Below the pieces are notes generated by a model. It saw only the letters and a program-made list of their open reading frames with translations. It made no database searches and was not told the origin of the DNA. Positions 5,700 to 9,701 of a stretch of 9,701 nt of DNA are shown here, piece by piece. Every line of letters starts with the position of its first letter. The first letter of the stretch is position 1. Made by a program: the position numbers and the translations under genes. This DNA is from Rhodospirillales bacterium (lineage in GTDB: Bacteria > Pseudomonadota > Alphaproteobacteria > ATCC43930 > CGMCC-115725): assembly GCA_015654725.1 (NCBI GenBank), contig JAATGI010000363.1, positions 1 through 9,701 on the forward strand, given 5' to 3'.

Positions 5700-6128
5700 C
5701 TAATCTTTCTCGCCGGCGATATCCCATGGATTGACGAGTGGAACGTCGGTGCCGGCGAAATCGGCGGTATTTCGGGTTACGATGGCGAGGCGGTGATGCA
5801 AGGCGGTCGCCGCTATCAGGGCATCGATCGCCGGCAAGGTTCGCTTGAGCCGGCTCGCCAGCCGCCCCCAGACATCCGCGACCGCCGCATCGATCGGGAG
5901 AACCCGATCCTCAAACCAATTTGGCAGTTCGACCTCCAACCAGGTGCCGATCCGCTCGCGCCGTCGACCTGCGGGCAAACCCTCCACGCCCTTGCGGATT
6001 TCGCCGAGTGTCAAAACGCTCACGAACAGTGCCTCGGAGGGAACGGCGTCGAGCCATCCTGTCACCCGCGCATCCGGCGACGACTTCACCACCTCGGACA
6101 AGACGCAGGTATCGAGGAGATAACTCAC
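5700..6128 (-). CDS. vapC: PIN-domain ribonuclease toxin (FitB/VapC-like)
   Basis: This 142-residue protein is a second, unrelated-looking PIN-domain toxin of the FitB-like group. The acidic residues are Asp6 (YLLDTCVLSE), Glu43 (LTLGEIRKGV), Asp102 (PAIDALIAATAL) and Asp123 (VTRNTADF), and it ends in the usual VPLVNPWD. It starts at GTG (6128-6126), overlapping the antitoxin stop by four bases (GTGA), so the antitoxin is translated first and the two are coupled. It runs toward the other toxin gene, which ends at 5677. Both toxin genes look intact. Confidence 0.93.
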   Translation of the reverse strand: MSYLLDTCVLSEVVKSSPDARVTGWLDAVPSEALFVSVLTLGEIRKGVEGLPAGRRRERIGTWLEVELPNWFEDRVLPIDAAVADVWGRLASRLKRTLPAIDALIAATALHHRLAIVTRNTADFAGTDVPLVNPWDIAGEKD

Positions 6129-6373
6129 AAATCGATGTGGCGCGCTGGCGAGCGATCACGCGCGATCCGCAAATCGACTCCCACTAAGGGAGAGGCACGC
6201 AAAAACGCAACCAGCGACGGCTTGCGGTCGCGCAAATGCTCATATTCTTTCGATGAGATAACGACGGCGGTTGCATGGCCCCGCACCGTGATCCGCTGCG
6301 GACCCGATCGCGTCGCGGCGCGCAGCAAATCGCTGAACCGAGCCTTCGCTTCCTGGACCTGCCAGCTGCGCAA
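6125..6373 (-). CDS. Phd/YefM-type antitoxin
   Basis: This 82-residue protein is an antitoxin of the Phd/YefM type. The N-terminal part, WQVQEAKARFSDLLRAA, is the classic opening, followed by PQRITVRGHATAVVISSKEYEHL. The C-terminal half (SLVAFLRASPLVGVDLRIARDR) is the toxin-binding arm. The start is taken as TTG at 6373 because AGGAGG lies 5 nt upstream and family members begin there. The frame is open 20 codons further but without a ribosome binding site or conservation, and the out-of-frame ATG at 6377 would give an Arg-rich shadow. It overlaps the toxin by 4 bp and lies 71 bp downstream of tgt on the same strand. Confidence 0.85.
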   Translation of the reverse strand: MRSWQVQEAKARFSDLLRAATRSGPQRITVRGHATAVVISSKEYEHLRDRKPSLVAFLRASPLVGVDLRIARDRSPARHIDL

Positions 6374-6378
6374 AGCAT

Positions 6379-6384
6379 CCTCCT
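6379..6384 (-). promoter_or_regulatory. Strong ribosome binding site fixing a TTG start
   Basis: The minus strand reads AGGAGG, then ATGCT, then TTG. The 5-nt spacing and perfect core decide the antitoxin start at 6373. Confidence 0.75.
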
Positions 6385-6433
6385 GACCATTCTGACCAGA
6401 TGGAGAATGCCACACTCGAACGATCGATGCCAA
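6383..6433 (-). promoter_or_regulatory. Putative antitoxin promoter with TGGTCAG direct repeats
   Basis: On the minus strand TTGGCA (6433-6428) lies 18 bp from CATTCT (6409-6404), a good -35 with a weak -10. Start of transcription would be near 6397. TGGTCAG occurs twice, at 6398-6392 and 6389-6383, repeated every 9 bp and running into the ribosome binding site; it may be a binding site for the antitoxin. Readthrough from tgt is also possible. Confidence 0.3.
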
Positions 6434-6444
6434 GATGAAATGTC

Positions 6445-7575
6445 TTAGAGCGGCGGCAGGTCGCCTCGCGCCTGTTGGTCTGTGAAGGATGCGGCGAAAT
6501 CATCGAGCGCGCCGCGCTCGATGGCTTGCCGCATCCCCGCCATCAACTCGGCGTAGTAGGTGAGGTTATGCTGCGTCAGCAGCATGCTCGCCAAAATCTC
6601 GCCGGCGCGCGCCAGATGATGGAGATAGGCGCGGCTGTAATTGGTGCAAGCGGGACAGGCGCAATCGGGATCGAGGGGGCGCGGGTCGCCGATATGGCGC
6701 GCGTTCCTGAGATTGATCGTGCCGCGCCGGGTGAAGGCTTGCGCGGTGCGCCCCGAGCGCGTCGGCAAGACGCAATCGAATAAGTCGATGCCGCGCTGTA
6801 CCGCGCCGACGAGGTCCGCGGGCTTGCCGACGCCCATGAGATAGTGCGGCGCCTCCACCGGCAGCGCCGGCACGGTGGAGTCGATCACCATGAACATGGT
6901 CTCTTGGCCCTCGCCGACAGCGAGCCCGCCGATCGCGTAACCGTCGAAACCGATCGCCGTCAACGCCTCGACCGAGCGCAGCCGCTGCACCGGAAAGACA
7001 CTGCCTTGCACGATGCCGAACAGCCCGTGACCGCCGCGCGGCTTAAAAGCGCGCTTGCCGCGCTCGGCCCAGCGCATCGAGCGTTCCATCGAGGCGAAGG
7101 CGGCGTCGGGCGTCACCGGAAACTCGGTGCATTCGTCCAAGACCATGGTGACATCGGCGCCGAGAAGATGCTGGATTTCGACCGCGCGTTCCGGCGTCAG
7201 CGAATAGAGCGTGCCGTCGAGATGGGAACGGAAGGTGACGCCGCGCTCCTCGATGTGCCGCAGCTTGGCCAACGACATGACCTGAAAGCCGCCGGAATCG
7301 GTCAAGATCGCGCGCGGCCAATTCATGAAGCGATGGAGGCCGCCCAGCTCGGCGATACGCTCGGCGCTCGGGCGCAGCATCAGGTGATAGGTATTGCCGA
7401 GCAGGATTTGCGCGCCGGTCGCGGCCACTTCCTCCGGCCGCATCGCCTTCACCGTGGCGGCGGTGCCGACCGGCATGAAGGCCGGCGTTTCCACGACGCC
7501 ATGCGCCGTGGTCAAGCGCCCGCGCCGCGCCGATCCGTCGCGCGCGAGAAGGGCGAAGGGCAACGCCTCGCTCAT
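6445..7575 (-). CDS. tgt: tRNA-guanine transglycosylase
   Basis: Tgt exchanges guanine 34 for preQ1 in the anticodons of tRNA for Tyr, His, Asp and Asn. The 376-residue protein is of normal bacterial length. It has the Asp93 general base in ILTDSGGFQVMS, the nucleophile Asp267 in DLFDCVLPTR, and the zinc site Cys305, Cys307, Cys310 (DCACPAC) with His336 in LLTQHNLTYY. The offsets between these residues match the Zymomonas enzyme. Its ATG (7575-7573) overlaps the queA stop by four bases (ATGA), so the two are coupled. The minus-strand antitoxin-toxin pair follows 71 bp later with no obvious terminator between, and queF-queG lie about 1.5 kb further on. Confidence 0.98.
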   Translation of the reverse strand: MSEALPFALLARDGSARRGRLTTAHGVVETPAFMPVGTAATVKAMRPEEVAATGAQILLGNTYHLMLRPSAERIAELGGLHRFMNWPRAILTDSGGFQVMSLAKLRHIEERGVTFRSHLDGTLYSLTPERAVEIQHLLGADVTMVLDECTEFPVTPDAAFASMERSMRWAERGKRAFKPRGGHGLFGIVQGSVFPVQRLRSVEALTAIGFDGYAIGGLAVGEGQETMFMVIDSTVPALPVEAPHYLMGVGKPADLVGAVQRGIDLFDCVLPTRSGRTAQAFTRRGTINLRNARHIGDPRPLDPDCACPACTNYSRAYLHHLARAGEILASMLLTQHNLTYYAELMAGMRQAIERGALDDFAASFTDQQARGDLPPL

Positions 7576-8609
7576 GTCGCCTGCTCGGGAAACAGCAGGC
7601 AGGCATCGCCATAAGAAAAAAAGCGATAGCGCGCGGCGACCGCGTGGGCATAAGCGGCCTTCATGCGGGCGAGGCCGGCAAAGGCGGCGACGAGCATGAA
7701 CAGGGTCGAGCGCGGCAGATGGAAATTGGTCAGCAACAGATCGACCGCCTTGAAGCGATAGCCGGGCGTGATGAACAGCGCGGTCTCGCCGGCGAAGGGC
7801 GACATCCGGCCGCGTTCATCGCCGGCGCTTTCCAAGATCCGCAGCGAGGTGGTGCCGATGGCGACGATTCGCCCGCCGCGCTCGCGCGTTTCATTGATGC
7901 GCCGCGCGGTCTCGGCGGCGACGAAACCCATCTCGGCGTGCATTTTTTTTTTGTGGTCGCGCGTATCGGCGACCTTGACCGGCAGGAACGTGCCGGCGCC
8001 GACATGAAGCGTTACCGTGGCGCGCGCGATGCCCGCCGCGTCGAGCGCCGCCAGCATCCGCCCGGTGAAATGCAGGCCGGCGGTCGGCGCCGCGATCGCG
8101 CCGTCGGTGGCGGCGAAGATGGTCTGATAGTCGGCGCGGTCGCCGGCATCGTCGGGCCGCTTGATATAGGGTGGCAGCGGGACATGGCCGTGTCGCGCGA
8201 GCGCGTCCCGGAACGCGGCACCCTCGCAATCGAAGGCCAGCGTCACATCGCCTTCCTCGTTCTTGTCGCTTACCCGCGCGGCGAAGCCTTCGCCGAACTC
8301 GATCCGGTCGCCCGGCTTCAACTTTTTGCTGCCTTTGGCGAAGGCGCGCCATTGGCCGCCGCCGAGATCGCGATGCAGGGTCACTTCGACGCGGGCCGTT
8401 CCGCGTCGACCGATCAGCCGCGCCGGTATCACGCGGGTGTCGTTGACCACGAGCAGGTCGCCGGCGCGCAGCAATTTCGGCAGATCGAGAATCGCGCGAT
8501 CCTCAAGCCGATCCCGCACCAACAGCAAGCGCGATGAATCGCGCGGGCTGGCGGGCCGGCTCGCGATCAACTCGGGCGGCAGGGCGAAATCGAAATCATC
8601 GACGCGCAT
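7572..8609 (-). CDS. queA: S-adenosylmethionine:tRNA ribosyltransferase-isomerase
   Basis: QueA transfers and rearranges the ribose of S-adenosylmethionine onto preQ1 in tRNA, giving epoxyqueuosine. The 345-residue protein has the family motifs in order: LIASRPASPRDSSRLL (14-29), VVNDTRVIPARL (54-65), the APTAGLHFT motif (174-182), HVGAGTFLPV (202-211), IGTTSLRILE (251-260) and LLTNFHLPRSTLFML (292-306). The start at 8609 gives the usual MRVDDFDFALP opening. The TCTAAT -10 box just upstream leaves almost no leader. An A10 run at codons 220-223 gives DHKKKMHAE where most family members have DH-x-MH(S/A)E, two extra lysines. tgt overlaps its stop by 4 bp. Confidence 0.98.
   Translation of the reverse strand: MRVDDFDFALPPELIASRPASPRDSSRLLLVRDRLEDRAILDLPKLLRAGDLLVVNDTRVIPARLIGRRGTARVEVTLHRDLGGGQWRAFAKGSKKLKPGDRIEFGEGFAARVSDKNEEGDVTLAFDCEGAAFRDALARHGHVPLPPYIKRPDDAGDRADYQTIFAATDGAIAAPTAGLHFTGRMLAALDAAGIARATVTLHVGAGTFLPVKVADTRDHKKKMHAEMGFVAAETARRINETRERGGRIVAIGTTSLRILESAGDERGRMSPFAGETALFITPGYRFKAVDLLLTNFHLPRSTLFMLVAAFAGLARMKAAYAHAVAARYRFFSYGDACLLFPEQAT
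7943..7952. repeat. A10/T10 homopolymer inside queA
   Basis: Ten T residues on the plus strand (ten A residues in the queA mRNA) encode three consecutive lysines plus the A of the Met codon. No other run of this length occurs in the window. It is a possible site of DNA slippage or of RNA polymerase slippage. Confidence 0.95.
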
Positions 8610-8617
8610 TCGATCCG

Positions 8618-8645
8618 ATTAGACCGGATGCGCGCCGAAGTGAAG
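8618..8645 (-). promoter_or_regulatory. Promoter of queA-tgt, leader nearly absent
   Basis: The minus strand has TCTAAT (8623-8618), five of six matches to TATAAT, and CTTCAC (8645-8640), a weak -35, 16 bp apart. Eight bases separate the -10 from the queA ATG, so the transcript would start within about two bases of it and no Shine-Dalgarno sequence is present. ATCCG (8613-8617) and CGGAT (8625-8629) form a 5-bp inverted repeat around the -10. Confidence 0.5.
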
Positions 8646-8660
8646 TAGCCGCTTGGTTCG

Positions 8661-8765
8661 CTACTGAAACAGCTGCAAGGCGTGGATCAACGTTTCGATC
8701 ACGCCCCAGGCCAGCGGGATGCCGACGAAGCCCCATTCCAAGACGAGTTTGGTGTTGTTGTTCAT
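8661..8765 (-). CDS. 34-residue one-helix protein; likely MFS transporter small subunit
   Basis: This short ORF begins with MNNNTKLVLEWG and ends ALQLFQ, with a hydrophobic stretch WGFVGIPLAWGVIETLIHAL (residues 11-30) that would form one membrane helix. A strong ribosome binding site GGGAGG (8776-8771) lies 5 nt before the ATG and only 12 bp separate it from the stop of the MFS transporter gene, so the two are almost certainly co-translated. The G-x-P-L-x-W-G-V-x-x-T-L-x-x-A-x-x-L-F pattern matches what I recall of small proteins annotated as MFS transporter small subunit next to oxalate/formate-type transporters. It probably binds or stabilises the transporter in the membrane; that role is inference. 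The 34-codon length is normal for this kind of protein and easily missed by gene callers. Confidence 0.8.
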   Translation of the reverse strand: MNNNTKLVLEWGFVGIPLAWGVIETLIHALQLFQ

Positions 8766-8777
8766 TGCCGCCTCCCG

Positions 8778-9701
8778 TCAGATCGCCAGCTCGACTTCGT
8801 CCGCGGTCATGTGATGGCGTGAATTGACCGCCTTGATCGCGAGATTGCACAAGAAGCCGATCACCAAGAGGCCGGCCATGATGTACATGGTGACGTTATA
8901 GGCGTCGGCCTTGGGGACGCCGCGATCGACTTGGTACTGGCGGATGTAATTGACCAGCACCGGGCCAAAGACGCCCGCCATCGACCAGGCCGTGATCAGC
9001 ATGCCGTGAATGGCGCCGACATATCGGGTGCCGAACATGTCCTTCAAATAGGCCGGAACGGTCGCGAAGCCGCCGCCATACATGCTGAAAATGACGGCGA
9101 AAAACAGCACAAACAGGATCACGCTGCCGACCGCGCCCGTGGTCGGCACCAGGGCATAGAGCACCGCGCCCAGGGCGAAGAAGATGAAATAGGTGTTCTT
9201 GCGCCCCAATAGGTCCGACATCGAGGCCCAGAAGAACCGGCCGCCCATATTGAACAGGCTCATCAGGCCGACGAAGCCGGCCGCCGCGATCGCGGTGACG
9301 CGGCCAGGGAACATTTCTTGGCTCATGGCCGACGCCTGGCCGATGACGCCGATGCCGGCGGTGACATTGAGGCACAGCACCCACCAGATCAGCCAGAATT
9401 GCGGCGTCTTGATCGCCTGATAGACATGAACATGACTGGTGGTGATGAGCGGCGACGCCTTGGGCGCGACGAACCCCGCCGGCTTCCAGTCCGGCGCTGG
9501 GATGCGCACGATCCAGGCGCCGACCATCATGAAACAGAGATAGATCGCGCCCATGACGGCGAAGGTCTCGGCGACGCCGACATGGCTCGGTGACGAGAAT
9601 TGACTCATCAGCCAGACCGAAAGCGGCGAGGCGATGAGCGCGGCGCCGCCGAAGCCCATGATCGCCATGCCGGTGGCCATGCCGGGCCGGTCGGGGAACC
9701 A
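8778..9701 (-). CDS. MFS transporter of the oxalate/formate antiporter type, C-terminal part
   Basis: The visible 307 residues are the C-terminal part of a 12-helix major facilitator; the start lies beyond base 9701. The frame begins WFPDRPGMATGMAIMGFGGA, the loop and helix 5 typical of the oxalate/formate antiporter (OxlT/OFA) group. Eight hydrophobic segments follow at about residues 10-30, 44-66, 100-122, 136-158, 168-186, 190-212, 228-252 and 270-292. The motif-A-like GRFFWASMSDLLGRK (154-168) joins segments 8 and 9. Arg155 is present near the end of segment 8, but segment 11 (AIHGMLITAWSMAGVFGP) has no lysine, which OxlT uses to bind oxalate (Lys355), so the substrate is more likely another small carboxylate. 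The small one-helix gene follows after 12 bp. Confidence 0.9.
   Translation of the reverse strand, partial: WFPDRPGMATGMAIMGFGGAALIASPLSVWLMSQFSSPSHVGVAETFAVMGAIYLCFMMVGAWIVRIPAPDWKPAGFVAPKASPLITTSHVHVYQAIKTPQFWLIWWVLCLNVTAGIGVIGQASAMSQEMFPGRVTAIAAAGFVGLMSLFNMGGRFFWASMSDLLGRKNTYFIFFALGAVLYALVPTTGAVGSVILFVLFFAVIFSMYGGGFATVPAYLKDMFGTRYVGAIHGMLITAWSMAGVFGPVLVNYIRQYQVDRGVPKADAYNVTMYIMAGLLVIGFLCNLAIKAVNSRHHMTADEVELAI

Noticed and set aside
6844..8537. Long plus-strand ORFs antisense to tgt and queA (256 and 297 codons)
   Set aside because: Both are Arg/His/Gly-rich shadows of well-conserved genes in GC-rich DNA; they have no recognisable motif.

Overview
The window is GC-rich, densely packed bacterial chromosome. 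It reads as an alphaproteobacterium, perhaps Rhodospirillales-like. The signs are the atpD-atpC operon end, PyrF and QueA sequences of alphaproteobacterial type, CTTCAC-like -35 boxes, and three kinds of short GC-rich palindromic repeat common in that class. No RNA gene, CRISPR array or insertion sequence was seen. The largest gap without a gene is about 170 bp.

Left part (1-3236). The 3' end of atpD and all of atpC close an F1 ATP synthase operon, with a perfect 8-bp hairpin repeat between them and a bidirectional terminator after them. pyrF (minus strand, pyrimidine synthesis) converges on the operon. From a short divergent region with a perfect 10-bp inverted repeat, a ferritin-like diiron protein gene starts rightward, apparently leaderless. 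It is followed 29 bp later by a flavin-reductase-like gene. The pair could form a small redox unit of unknown substrate.

Middle and right (3262-8609, mostly minus strand). Four queuosine genes lie on one strand: queA-tgt (4-bp overlap) and, further downstream, queF-queG. QueF reduces preQ0 to preQ1, Tgt puts preQ1 into tRNA position 34, QueA adds the epoxycyclopentane moiety and QueG reduces epoxyqueuosine to queuosine. Two type II toxin-antitoxin modules sit between the two pairs: an AbrB-type antitoxin with a PIN toxin on the plus strand, and a Phd-type antitoxin with a PIN toxin on the minus strand. The queF stop and queG start both fall in one palindromic repeat, and the last residues of QueG are encoded by another.

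Right end (8661-9701). An incomplete minus-strand MFS transporter of the oxalate/formate antiporter type is followed 12 bp later by a 34-codon ORF with a strong ribosome binding site. It encodes a one-helix protein resembling the small subunits that accompany this transporter group. The most noteworthy points are this small gene, the toxin-antitoxin modules within the que cluster, the repeat at the queF/queG junction, the operator-like repeat and leaderless start of the diiron gene, and an A10 run in queA.
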